Assembly (NCBI GenBank): GCA_945860915.1
Contig: CAMARR010000001.1
Span: 124,001 to 188,000, forward strand
Source of the DNA: Candidatus Kuenenia stuttgartensis
GTDB lineage: Bacteria; Planctomycetota; GCA-002687715; CAIWVZ01
DNA length: 64,000 bases
Direction: 5' to 3'
The position numbers were made by a program, and so were the translations under genes. Shown piece after piece: positions 52,568-61,481 of this stretch. The notes below the pieces were generated by a model. It was given only the letters and a program-made list of their open reading frames with translations, had not been told where the DNA came from and searched no databases. Each line of letters opens with the position of its first letter. The stretch's first letter is position 1.

Positions 52568-54418
52568 TCACCCGAGGAACCACCTTTGGATGTCATTCCA
52601 AGTAACGAAGACCATCAACCCAAGCACGATGATGAGTCCTGACCATTGCATTGCGGCGAGGACTTTCTCAGGGATTGGCTTTCCGCGACGCAAACGCTCA
52701 ATGATCAGAATGAGCAGCCATCCACCGTCAAGGACCGGGATGGGCAGGATGTTTAAGATCGCCAAATTGACTGAAATCACAGCGAGAAACAGGATGCCGC
52801 GAGACGGCGCGATTTTTGATGACATCGCCGACTTCTTGAAGATCGTAATGATTCCTCCAAGGTTGCTCGCGGGTACCGAGCGGTCGACCAAACGGCGCAG
52901 CGTCAACACGATGCGATCAGTTGTTGATCTAAGGTAGGCAAATCCTAGAGGAATTGCGGATCCGAGCGACGCCTTGACATTCTCAAGAACAGGAGTTTGT
53001 TCAAGTCCAAGTAGGGCGCCGCCGACAGGCTCAGGCGCAACCTGGCCTCGACTCACAAGGACAGTCTTCTCTGGGTGTCCTTCTCGGAACACCGTAAGAC
53101 TGACCGAGTCCTTCGACGCGAACGTCTCAATGTCTGAGAAGCGCATGACGGGTTCGTCGTCGATGCGGAGAATGCGATCGCCTGGTTCGATTCCAACGGA
53201 GGCGGCAGGCCCACCTGTGCGTGGTGAAATCACGACTCCATCTGCGCCGCGGACCACATCCTGCAGAAAGACTCGCAGCAGGCTCTCAGGAGCGGCTGAC
53301 GAGAGCTCGATCACTTTTGATTCGGCGTTGCGTCGGACGGTCATCGTTCTTGGACGCGAAAGAGGCGCCATGGCATTCGCGACTTCGGATTCCGTGACGA
53401 CGCGTCGATCGTTGATGGCCATGATCACGTCGCCCGAGATAAGGCCTAATTTCGCGAATGGAGAATCCGATCTGACGGAAACAACTTTGGTCGCGGAGGG
53501 ATCTAGCCCTAGTCGGCGGTCTTTTGACCCGGGTAACTCGATCGGCAATTGCGGTAGCTCGATACTCAGTCGCGTCTCATCCCGAATAATCGTCAGCAAT
53601 CGGGGCCTCTGTGCTGCGACGTCGTCCATCACAATTGCTTCGCTGATTGAAAGTCCATCAATCTCCACGATTTGATCGCCCGGCTTGATCCCATGCGATT
53701 CACGATGGACACGAGCGCGTTCCGAATCGGAGTCGCTTGCGCCAGCTACTGACGAAGCGACGATTGGATTCTTATAAGTGGGGAAGACACCCAGGCTGCG
53801 CAAGCCACCTGTTCGCGCCGAGCCGATATCGACTGTGATCTTAATTGGATCTGAGTCTTTTCGCGCCACCGTGAGCTCACGATGATCATCACCCACGGCA
53901 ATTGCGGTCGCGAGGTCTTCAAAAGCGAGAATGTGGGTGCCGTCGACATGCGTGATGCGGTCACCCGGCAGGAGACCGGCAGTCCAGGCAGGTCCACCGG
54001 TTCGTAATGCGCCGACCATGGGTGGCTCAAAAGGGACACCGATAGAAAATGCCAACGGGAACGCAACCGCGGCAAAAAGCACATTCATGATGACGCCGGC
54101 AGAGATGATCCACGTCTTCTGGAGGAATGACTTTGCAAGAAACTCGTCGGGCTTTGCAGCCGAATTCTGCGAGTCCGACGTCGCGATTTGCTCGCCCGCC
54201 ATCTTGACGAAGCCCCCAAGCGGAATGAGGCAAACCTTCCAATCTGTGTCGCCCCGGCGAAATCCGAACAGCCGCGGCCCGAATCCGATCGAGAACGCTT
54301 CAACGCGCACCCCGACTGACCGCGCCGCCATGAAATGGCCGAGCTCGTGAACGAAGATCACCAACCCGATTCCGAAGACGGTCAGCAAATTGTAGGCGAT
54401 ATCAATCAACATGGTCAT
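52568..54418 (-). CDS. rseP: RseP-type site-2 protease with four PDZ-like modules
   Basis: Intramembrane zinc metalloprotease that cleaves anti-sigma or other membrane proteins. Zinc ligands are in HELGH (residues 24-28), and the third ligand Asp in LPIPVLDGG near residue 568. Between them are four PDZ-like blocks, with GLLPGDRI, GIKPGDQI, GLISGDVI and GIEPGDRI as carboxylate-loop regions, compared with two in E. coli RseP. Length 616 residues versus ~450. ATG 54418 overlaps the dxr stop (ATGA). dxr-rseP adjacency is common in bacteria. Confidence 0.92.
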   Translation of the reverse strand: MTMLIDIAYNLLTVFGIGLVIFVHELGHFMAARSVGVRVEAFSIGFGPRLFGFRRGDTDWKVCLIPLGGFVKMAGEQIATSDSQNSAAKPDEFLAKSFLQKTWIISAGVIMNVLFAAVAFPLAFSIGVPFEPPMVGALRTGGPAWTAGLLPGDRITHVDGTHILAFEDLATAIAVGDDHRELTVARKDSDPIKITVDIGSARTGGLRSLGVFPTYKNPIVASSVAGASDSDSERARVHRESHGIKPGDQIVEIDGLSISEAIVMDDVAAQRPRLLTIIRDETRLSIELPQLPIELPGSKDRRLGLDPSATKVVSVRSDSPFAKLGLISGDVIMAINDRRVVTESEVANAMAPLSRPRTMTVRRNAESKVIELSSAAPESLLRVFLQDVVRGADGVVISPRTGGPAASVGIEPGDRILRIDDEPVMRFSDIETFASKDSVSLTVFREGHPEKTVLVSRGQVAPEPVGGALLGLEQTPVLENVKASLGSAIPLGFAYLRSTTDRIVLTLRRLVDRSVPASNLGGIITIFKKSAMSSKIAPSRGILFLAVISVNLAILNILPIPVLDGGWLLILIIERLRRGKPIPEKVLAAMQWSGLIIVLGLMVFVTWNDIQRWFLG

Positions 54419-55551
54419 GGTGCGATCGCCTCCCTGCGGGCCCATTCATCAGCATCTCGGACAGATTCGAGTGACACTTCGGTGCCGCCCCTCCATCGAT
54501 TCATCGTGGATGCAACACGACGCGTGATATCCAAGAAACGAATTCGACCTGCTAGGAACTCCGCAACGGCCACCTCATTCGCAGCGTTCAGAACGGTGCC
54601 GAGGAGCCCGCCTTCACGTGCGGCGTGCATCCCAAGCGTAAGTGCGGGGAAGAGGTCGTGACGTGGCACTTCGAAGTTGAGTGAATGGAATCGGTCCACA
54701 CTCCACGTCGCAACATCTGAGGGCGCGCGATCTGGGTGAGTTAACGCGTATTGGATGGGGACCTTCATGCTTGGAAGGCCTAACTGCGCAATCATAGATT
54801 GGTCTTTGAACAGCACCATCGAATGAACAATGGACTGTGGGTGAACTACAACTTCAATCTTGCTTGACGGGACGTCGAAGATCCATCTGGCCTCGATTAC
54901 CTCGAGAGCCTTGTTCATGAGCGTCGCAGAATCGATAGAGATCTTTGGTCCCATTTTCCATGTCGGATGATTCAGCGCATCAGCGATGGAAGCTGCTTCG
55001 ACTCGAGTCGCATCCCAGGTGCGGAAAGGACCGCCGCTTGCGGTCAGGATGAGGCGTTCTACTTCTCCATGGGCCCCTGAGCGCATGCATTGAAAAATGG
55101 CACTGTGCTCGGAATCGACCGGGATGACCTCGGCTCCATGCTTTGCCGCGAGACCCATGACCAAGGGACCGGCAGCGACCAAGGACTCTTTGTTGGCCAA
55201 TGCGAGACGTTTGCCGCGGCCGACGGCGGCGAGGCTCACGGGGAGGCCTGCGTATCCCGTGATGCCATTTAGAACAATGTCAGCCGACTCGACAGCAGCA
55301 GCGAGCCCTTCTGGTCCGGAGAGGACGCGGCCCTTCCAGCTAGGCTCGGCTTGCTCGAAGGCCTTCGCTTCGTCTGGGAGCCCGATTGCGATGACGCTGG
55401 GCCTCCATTTCGCTACTTGCAGACGAAATGCCTCTGTGCAACGGCCGGCGGCCAACGCAGCCACCGAGAAAGAGGCCCCAAGGGCCTCAATTACTTCGAG
55501 CGCTTGCGTACCAATCGAACCCGTGGAACCAAAAAGGGCGACCCGTTTCAT
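54415..55551 (-). CDS. dxr: 1-deoxy-D-xylulose 5-phosphate reductoisomerase
   Basis: Second enzyme of the MEP isoprenoid pathway, NADPH dependent. ALFGSTGSIGTQALEVI is the nucleotide loop. LANKESLVAAG, PVDSEHSAIFQC (metal Asp and Glu), TASGGPFR, HPTWKMGPKISIDSATLMNKALEVIEA and VHPQSIVHSMV are diagnostic. 378 residues, full length. Divergent from the FAH gene across 113 nt that hold a small CCTGA/TCAGG inverted repeat and no gene. Confidence 0.96.
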   Translation of the reverse strand: MKRVALFGSTGSIGTQALEVIEALGASFSVAALAAGRCTEAFRLQVAKWRPSVIAIGLPDEAKAFEQAEPSWKGRVLSGPEGLAAAVESADIVLNGITGYAGLPVSLAAVGRGKRLALANKESLVAAGPLVMGLAAKHGAEVIPVDSEHSAIFQCMRSGAHGEVERLILTASGGPFRTWDATRVEAASIADALNHPTWKMGPKISIDSATLMNKALEVIEARWIFDVPSSKIEVVVHPQSIVHSMVLFKDQSMIAQLGLPSMKVPIQYALTHPDRAPSDVATWSVDRFHSLNFEVPRHDLFPALTLGMHAAREGGLLGTVLNAANEVAVAEFLAGRIRFLDITRRVASTMNRWRGGTEVSLESVRDADEWARREAIAP

Positions 55552-55664
55552 GCGGTGCCCCCATGGGATCCAGACTGGAGCGAAGGGGCCCGGGAGTATA
55601 CGTTGTCTCGCGGCGCGTCACGACCTGAATCGTCAGGCTGATCCGCGCTGAACTGGAGACCTTC

Positions 55665-56339
55665 GTGACCGATTCTGCGCTCCCTCCTTGCTCGACGCCC
55701 GTTCGCCCGGGAAAGGTGCTCGCCCTCGGGAGGACCTACCGAGCCCACGCCATCGAGCTCGGGAACTCGCCGCCACCGGAGCCACTCGTGTTCAACAAGT
55801 TGCCCGACACGATTGTCCCGTCAGGAAGCAGGGTCACAATCCCGACGGACGCCGCAGGTGTGTTGGACCACGAAGCGGAACTCGCTGTCGTGATCGGTGC
55901 GACCGCGTGGAGGCTTGGCCCAGGCGACGCGCGAGCACACATTGCTGGCTATACGATCTGCAATGACCTCACGATGCGGGCCGTGCAGAAAGTCGCGAAG
56001 GAGAACGGTTGGCCGTGGCTCCGCGCGAAGAACTTTCCAGGATCCTGCCCAATCGGTCCGACCGTGACACCGGTGTCTGCTGTTCCGGATCCGGGCGACC
56101 TCGTCATAACTTGCCGTGTCAACGGTGACCTTCGACAGGAGGCGAACACCCGGGATCTTTCCTGGACCGTGTTTGAGTTGGTGGAGTGGCTTTCACACCG
56201 CTGGGTTCTTTACCCGGGTGACGTGATATCTACCGGGACACCGGCTGGGGTTGGCACACTTCGTGCTGGCGATACCTGTGCGATCAGCATACGCGGCCCA
56301 TCTGTGGACCTCGGCACCCTGATCACGGAGTTCGCATGA
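55665..56339 (+). CDS. fumarylacetoacetate hydrolase family protein
   Basis: Single-domain FAH-fold hydrolase (224 residues), of the type that opens acylpyruvates or isomerises/decarboxylates catechol-cleavage products. KVLALGRTYRAHAIELG starts the fold. Metal ligands are in LDHEAELAVVIG, and GYTICNDLTMRAVQ, WLRAKNFPGSCPIGP and DVISTGTPAGVG are the family blocks. The start is GTG at 55665, with CTGGAG about 8 nt upstream. Its stop overlaps the next start (ATGA). Substrate cannot be set from sequence; no pathway partners are adjacent. Confidence 0.87.
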   Translation: MTDSALPPCSTPVRPGKVLALGRTYRAHAIELGNSPPPEPLVFNKLPDTIVPSGSRVTIPTDAAGVLDHEAELAVVIGATAWRLGPGDARAHIAGYTICNDLTMRAVQKVAKENGWPWLRAKNFPGSCPIGPTVTPVSAVPDPGDLVITCRVNGDLRQEANTRDLSWTVFELVEWLSHRWVLYPGDVISTGTPAGVGTLRAGDTCAISIRGPSVDLGTLITEFA

Positions 56340-57718
56340 CCCTTCGAACCCTCGCTGCCTGCCTGATCATGGTCCTCGTCGCGTCGGCGCAAACGGCTTT
56401 ACAGCGCTTTGCCCGAGCCGAGGCCGCGGGCGATGTCGCTGGGATGCGCAGAGAGGCCGATGCAGCAACTCTTGAGTCCCCGAGTGATCCGGAGTCGTGG
56501 CGAGCGCTCGCTCGCACACTCGAGGCCCAAGCGTTGGGCGACATTAAACGGGGCCGATTCGCATTCGTTTCGGCGCTCCGCTTGGATGCTTGCGAGGCCT
56601 TCGCGAAGGCAGCAACCCTCACCGTGTCGCCGATCGCCGACCTCTTCGCATCGGCGAAGGCAGCGCTTCTCGCTGGAGACGCGAGCCGGGGACTAGCCGT
56701 CCTTGCGCCGTGCCTAGAAAAGCCCACATCGGAGATCGCCGTCTTGGGAGCGAAACTAGAGCTCTTGAAGGGCGATGGCGCAGCAGCTCTTCGATTGCTG
56801 GTCCGCGTGCCATCAGACTCGTCGACGTGGGGAACACTCTCGGAAGTTGCGGTCCTACTCGGCGACCGCGACTTGGCTGCGAGTGCCATGGTGAGGGCGT
56901 GTCAGCTTGGTGATGGTGAGACCATATCGGCCGTGTTCGGTCCGTTAACGCGTTCATGGAGAGACGGTGGAGATCCCGGATGGCGGTCACTAATTGATCG
57001 AGTGGCCAAGGAAGTCTCGACCTCTCCTTTCATCGCTTGGTACCAAGGTGACGCCGCATATCGCGAGACGCGAGCAGCTGACGCTATTGTAGGATTCACC
57101 AAGTACTCAACTGCGTTTCCGAATGATCCCCTGGCTTGGCAGTGTCTTGCATTGGCATTGCCACTTGAGCGTAGGTTCGCAGAGGCGCAGGAAGCTCTCG
57201 ACAAGGCGATCGACCTTGGCACACCCCCTGAAGCGGCACTCGACGCACGCCGTCGCATGGCCACCGCAGCCTATGGAGCTAAGGACTACACGCTTGCCTG
57301 TGCAATCTTGACCGTCATTGTCGGTGAGTCAGACGACCCCACGGATTGGCTGAATCTTGGAGTGCTTCACCTTGACGTGGGGAACATCAACAAGGCTAGA
57401 GCCGCGTACGATCATGTCGCGCAGGATGTTGGGGCAACCGCCTCAATTCGGGGGAAAGCGATGAATTTCCTTGCGCTGTTGTTGGACGGCGAGGGTGACA
57501 AAGCTGGCTCTGAGGCGTTGCTTCGGGCTTCAATCGAACTCTCTGATGACACGGATGCCCGTGAGAACCTCGCTAACTTGTTGGTCGACACGAAAAGGTA
57601 CGCTGAGGCAATACCCCTTCTGGAGAGGCTGGTTCGAGATGATCCGGCGCGAATCCGGTCGATCTACCACCTCGCAAGGGCGCGGCACCCTCAGCTGATT
57701 CTGCCCGCGGGGAATTGA
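56336..57718 (+). CDS. secreted TPR-repeat protein
   Basis: A 460-residue exported protein with signal peptide MTLRTLAACLIMVLVASAQT. Almost the whole length is TPR-type helix pairs, for example DPLAWQCLALALPLERRFAEAQEALDKAIDLG and PTDWLNLGVLHLDVGNINKARAAYDHV. It probably scaffolds a periplasmic assembly. Coupled to the FAH gene by ATGA and followed after 58 nt by the esterase-like gene. Confidence 0.78.
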   Translation: MTLRTLAACLIMVLVASAQTALQRFARAEAAGDVAGMRREADAATLESPSDPESWRALARTLEAQALGDIKRGRFAFVSALRLDACEAFAKAATLTVSPIADLFASAKAALLAGDASRGLAVLAPCLEKPTSEIAVLGAKLELLKGDGAAALRLLVRVPSDSSTWGTLSEVAVLLGDRDLAASAMVRACQLGDGETISAVFGPLTRSWRDGGDPGWRSLIDRVAKEVSTSPFIAWYQGDAAYRETRAADAIVGFTKYSTAFPNDPLAWQCLALALPLERRFAEAQEALDKAIDLGTPPEAALDARRRMATAAYGAKDYTLACAILTVIVGESDDPTDWLNLGVLHLDVGNINKARAAYDHVAQDVGATASIRGKAMNFLALLLDGEGDKAGSEALLRASIELSDDTDARENLANLLVDTKRYAEAIPLLERLVRDDPARIRSIYHLARARHPQLILPAGN

Positions 57719-57776
57719 CCCTTTTCTGACCCCGGACGTACCATGGCGAAGAGGCCAGTCGGCCTTGGAAACCACC

Positions 57777-59198
57777 ATGCACGCACTCCGTACTCGCGCG
57801 ATCTTCTTTGCAATGTTGGCCGTGACTGCCACGGTTTTCGGCCAAGGTGCTCCGTCGTTTGCAGATGCCGACGTCAAGAAGCTCGCAGACCTTCTCGCGT
57901 CGATGTACGCAAAACCAGCCAAACCCGACCCCAAGGTCGAGAAGCGGCGAGAAACGGCAAAGGCAGAGTTCGCAAAGGAGGTCGAGCGAATTTCCAAGGG
58001 CCTGAATGGAACCCACATTCTCAAGTGTGAGACGTCTTGGGCATCGGTTTTCGCCGAGGCACGGGACTTAGTTAAGGCTCCATCAGGCCTCGGACGTGCA
58101 TCAGAGTTTGCTGTCAAGCGTCAACTCAAGGATGGGACGATCGAGTTCAAGTCTGGGCTCTTGCTGCCAAATGGGTACGACCCGAAGAAGCGGTATCCAC
58201 TTATTCTGTCGCTTCATGATGAAGGCGCCGAAGGACGCGAGATGACGGGCTCGCGTTACATCGAAGAAGTATGGATGAAGTTGCCCAAGGAAAAGCGTGA
58301 CGGGTACATCATCTTGGCTCCGACGCATGGTCCGAAAGCTGGCGGCAAGGACTTCCGGATCGAGAAGGGTGACCAAAACAGCCTACTCAACGTCTTGCTT
58401 CCGTGGTCTGACGTTGTGTCGAAGTATTCGGTAGATCTCGATCGCATGTTCCTTGACGGCTGTGGAATTGGCGGCGAACTCGCAGCGCTAGTCGCGAGTT
58501 TCCGCCCCTACAACTGGGCCGGAGTCTCCATGCGCGAGGCGCTTCCTCGCAACATTCAGCTCTGTGCCAATTGGCTTTCCCTGCCAGTGTCGTTGCACTA
58601 CCGAACCGATGGCCCTGTTGATCGCCGCAAGGAGAATCTTGAGGCGATGAAGGTTCACAAGGACGCGGGTGTGCCGATGGAAATGCTGTCGTACCCAGCT
58701 TTGGATGTTGCGCGGGCGAAGCAGGCACGTGGTTCGCAAGAGAATGATCCAATCGCCGAGTCGACGTTGGCAATTGTCGATTGGTTCGCTGCGAAGAGCC
58801 GAGTGTCCATACCCACAACGCTCGGGTATGTCACCAATCGGCGTGGCCAGCGGCGGTCCTATTGGGTCGAGCTCATTGATTACGAAGTTGAGCCGCTGCT
58901 GTCGTCGGTCAAAGGAAAAATTGACAAGGCGACCAACTCGATAGAACTGACTTGCGAAAACGTCAATGAACTTAAGGTGACTCTGTGCGATCGCATGTTG
59001 GATTTGGACAAGCCGATCAACGTAACCGTGAATGGGAAAGTCGTTTCCGACAAGACTGTCGAGCGCTCCATCGAGTACTTCCTGAAATACTACGAGCTCA
59101 ATAGCTACGATCCCGGGGTGGTTCCCTGCGCGGAAGTCATGATTAAAGTGCCCGCCGCAGAGGAGCCAAAGAGTGGAACACCCCCCGAAAAGGGCTGA
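57777..59198 (+). CDS. secreted esterase-like alpha/beta-hydrolase, probably inactive
   Basis: A 473-residue exported protein (signal peptide ending VFGQGA). It has the layout of feruloyl-esterase/PHB-depolymerase-like hydrolases: YPLILSLHDEG for the oxyanion strand, DGYIILAPTHGP, then VDLDRMFLDGCGIGGELAAL for the nucleophile elbow. In that elbow, GxSxG has become G228-C-G230-I-G232, so Ser is Gly. The His expected near residue 295 is also not visible (SYPALDVARAKQ). The C-terminal ~100 residues (KATNSIELTCENVNELKVTLCDRMLDLDKPINVTV) are an appended beta domain frequent on such proteins in Planctomycetota. ATG 57777 is preferred to TTG 57765. Confidence 0.77.
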   Translation: MHALRTRAIFFAMLAVTATVFGQGAPSFADADVKKLADLLASMYAKPAKPDPKVEKRRETAKAEFAKEVERISKGLNGTHILKCETSWASVFAEARDLVKAPSGLGRASEFAVKRQLKDGTIEFKSGLLLPNGYDPKKRYPLILSLHDEGAEGREMTGSRYIEEVWMKLPKEKRDGYIILAPTHGPKAGGKDFRIEKGDQNSLLNVLLPWSDVVSKYSVDLDRMFLDGCGIGGELAALVASFRPYNWAGVSMREALPRNIQLCANWLSLPVSLHYRTDGPVDRRKENLEAMKVHKDAGVPMEMLSYPALDVARAKQARGSQENDPIAESTLAIVDWFAAKSRVSIPTTLGYVTNRRGQRRSYWVELIDYEVEPLLSSVKGKIDKATNSIELTCENVNELKVTLCDRMLDLDKPINVTVNGKVVSDKTVERSIEYFLKYYELNSYDPGVVPCAEVMIKVPAAEEPKSGTPPEKG

Positions 59199-60726
59199 CG
59201 AAGAAACGACGTCCATTGTGCCGTTGCTCATCGCCGCCGCTGCAGCGGGGGCGGCAACTATGACGGCGGAACTTTCTGCTACTCGACTCTTGGCTCCATG
59301 GTTTGGGGCGTCAATTCATGCGTGGACTCACGTCATCGCAACGGTGCTTGGTGCCATGGCTATTGGGTATGCGATCGGTTCTCGGTTGGCCCTACGACCA
59401 TCGGCGCAGCTTGTTGCGCGTGGCTGGGTTATTGGCGGCATTCTCTTCGTTATTGCGCCCTTCGTTGCTCCTACGATCGCCCCATTGTTGGTGCCAAGCC
59501 CCGAGACGCAGACTCCAATCACCATCGCGACCGATGCTGCCTGGGGGAGCTTCATTTCTACTCTCCTCCTGTTTGCCCCAGCCGTGCTTATGCTCGGCGC
59601 ATCAACTCCGATTCTGATTCGTTTGGTGGCGTTGCGGACAACAGATCACACAGCTCCCGGGCGCGTCCTAGCCGCATCGACCATTGGAAGTCTTATCGGA
59701 ACGTATTTACCGGCATTCTTTCTTCTTGAAAGCTTCGGAAGCCGCGGCTCCATGATCGTTGCGGCCTCACTTTGCTTTTTGGCCGCAGCCCTCGTGATGT
59801 CGAGCCGCATTGGGAGGTCATTAGCGTCCATTTCCTGCATCTGTTTGGTGATGCTGGTCATTGGGAGGTCCTGGCCAACGCTTGTACCTTCAGCTTCGGG
59901 GGACACTCTAGTTCTTGAGAAGGAGAGCGCCTATCAGTATGTGCGCGTGTCGACGACGGCTATGGACGGTGCAACCGCTACGAATCTCTCGCTCGATGAG
60001 GGGCGTGGCGAATTCCACTCTCGCCGCCTCGATAATGCCGTTACCACAGGGGCGTATTACGACGTTCTTGCGTGCCTTCCTGATCTCGTCGGCGGGGCGA
60101 TTCCGTTGGACGTTCTCGTCATCGGCGGGGGAGCCGGGACCCTTCGAGGTATTCTTCGCTCCCTCCAGAATTCGCGCGTTGCAAGTGTGACTGATGTTGA
60201 GTTGGATCCCATCGTTGCAGGCCTTGCCGACAGATTTGGTGGGGTCGCCGTCCCTCCCGATCGTGTGGTGATCGCAGATGGGCGGGCGGCCTTGCGTTCC
60301 ATGCGCGGTCCGTACGACATAGTCGTCTTAGATGCGTATGCGCGACAGGCCGCGATCCCCGCGCACCTTGGAACAGTTGAAGCCATTCAATTGATGCGAG
60401 ACAGATTGACACGCCGTGGGATCCTCGCGATCAATGCCTCTCTTGCAGATGTTGAGTCCCCGCTTGGACAAGCGCTCATTGCAACACTCCTCAGGGTTTT
60501 TCCCGAGGTGCGAACAGTCGGTGTCCCGGGATCATGGAATGTTCAGTTCCTATGCGGTCCGGGCTTGCCACCGACCCCCGATTTAAAAGACCGTGGGGAC
60601 GCGCTCGACGTGGCACGCGGGTGGATCCGCGCGGGGTGGTGTACACATACTTCGGTCGCGCCTGGCGCATTCGTCCTGACTGACGATTGCGCGCCTCTCG
60701 AGACTTTGGCGAGGAAGGTGCGATGA
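59173..60726 (+). CDS. membrane-fused spermidine-synthase-like protein
   Basis: The N-terminal ~230 residues hold about seven TM helices (TAELSATRLLAPWFGASIHAW is a family block). The C-terminal half is a Rossmann methyltransferase fold like polyamine aminopropyltransferases: VLVIGGGAGTLRGIL, DVELDPIVAGLADRF, IADGRAALRSM and YDIVVLDAYARQAAIPAHLGT. The canonical GGGDG is GGGAG, and the gatekeeper Asp region is altered, so aminopropyl transfer is uncertain. The start is GTG at 59173, with GGAG 9 nt upstream, overlapping the previous gene by 26 nt. Its stop overlaps the next start. Confidence 0.83.
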   Translation: MEHPPKRADEETTSIVPLLIAAAAAGAATMTAELSATRLLAPWFGASIHAWTHVIATVLGAMAIGYAIGSRLALRPSAQLVARGWVIGGILFVIAPFVAPTIAPLLVPSPETQTPITIATDAAWGSFISTLLLFAPAVLMLGASTPILIRLVALRTTDHTAPGRVLAASTIGSLIGTYLPAFFLLESFGSRGSMIVAASLCFLAAALVMSSRIGRSLASISCICLVMLVIGRSWPTLVPSASGDTLVLEKESAYQYVRVSTTAMDGATATNLSLDEGRGEFHSRRLDNAVTTGAYYDVLACLPDLVGGAIPLDVLVIGGGAGTLRGILRSLQNSRVASVTDVELDPIVAGLADRFGGVAVPPDRVVIADGRAALRSMRGPYDIVVLDAYARQAAIPAHLGTVEAIQLMRDRLTRRGILAINASLADVESPLGQALIATLLRVFPEVRTVGVPGSWNVQFLCGPGLPPTPDLKDRGDALDVARGWIRAGWCTHTSVAPGAFVLTDDCAPLETLARKVR

Positions 60727-61325
60727 GGAGTCGCGTCGGGGCTCCACTCACATTCGGCTTGGCGACCTTGTTGGCCAGTCCGGCGGCGTGCCAAGACCCA
60801 CTCGGTTCTCTGCGACATGCGGTTCAACGTGGGGATTCACTTGCGGCAACTGAGGCATACGGGGCCATCCTTGCACGGGCTGAGTCGCGTCCTCAGTTCG
60901 CTGCAGTAGGAGAATCCGTACTTGGAGACGGCGGGCTCTCCGACGCAGCGACTACGGCGCTTCACAAGGCTGTGGCAGCCTCTCCAAGCGATCCAGTCCT
61001 GTACTACACCCTGGGTGTCTCATTGCGCCGGCAACGCCGCCTTGCTGCTGCTGACGCCGCCCTTCGGGATGCGGTCAGGCTTGATGACACGTCGGGAATC
61101 CCTCGGACACTATGGGCGTGGAATGCTATTCAGAGGTTCGACAGTGCTTCGGCCGTCGAGCGCGCGCAGACACTGCGTGGCGCTGAGGCGGATGCTATTC
61201 GAACTGCGGCGGCGCTGATGACTCAGAACCGCCCTTGGGGGAATCGGATCATCGCGGTTTGCGCCTCGCTACTCGGACTCGTTGGCTCCGCGTTCGTTCT
61301 TGTCAAACGCTCGCCTCGCTCGTGA
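60723..61325 (+). CDS. small exported TPR protein with C-terminal membrane anchor
   Basis: A 200-residue protein with an N-terminal signal (LTFGLATLLASPAACQD, possibly a lipoprotein-type site) and a C-terminal TM segment (IIAVCASLLGLVGSAFVLV). Between them are two or three TPR units, including PSDPVLYYTLGVSLRRQRRLAAADAALRDAVRLDD. The ends resemble BatE-like proteins that pair TPRs with TM tails, but no Bat genes are nearby. Coupled to the spermidine-synthase-like gene by ATGA. Confidence 0.75.
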   Translation: MRSRVGAPLTFGLATLLASPAACQDPLGSLRHAVQRGDSLAATEAYGAILARAESRPQFAAVGESVLGDGGLSDAATTALHKAVAASPSDPVLYYTLGVSLRRQRRLAAADAALRDAVRLDDTSGIPRTLWAWNAIQRFDSASAVERAQTLRGAEADAIRTAAALMTQNRPWGNRIIAVCASLLGLVGSAFVLVKRSPRS

Positions 61326-61429
61326 ATCAAGACGCGTAACGCAGTCTGCAGTGCAGCGCTCCAACTGGCGCGTGAGACACATGACGGCGTACTGCGATGA
61401 GCCTAGCCTTCGCTTCGATGGCAAAAGCA

Positions 61430-61461
61430 ATCGGCCCGCCCTCGACTGAGGACGGGCCGAT
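61430..61461 (-). terminator. intrinsic terminator of the Gly-rich HEAT gene
   Basis: A nine-pair stem ATCGGCCCG / CGGGCCGAT surrounds an inner CCTC-GACT-GAGG hairpin. Read on the minus strand it lies 21 nt after the HEAT stop codon and is followed by TTGCTTTTGCC, a T-rich tail. The other orientation lacks a T-run. The rest of the 156-nt gap shows nothing else. Confidence 0.75.
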
Positions 61462-61481
61462 GCGTCAGGTTGACTTCAACC

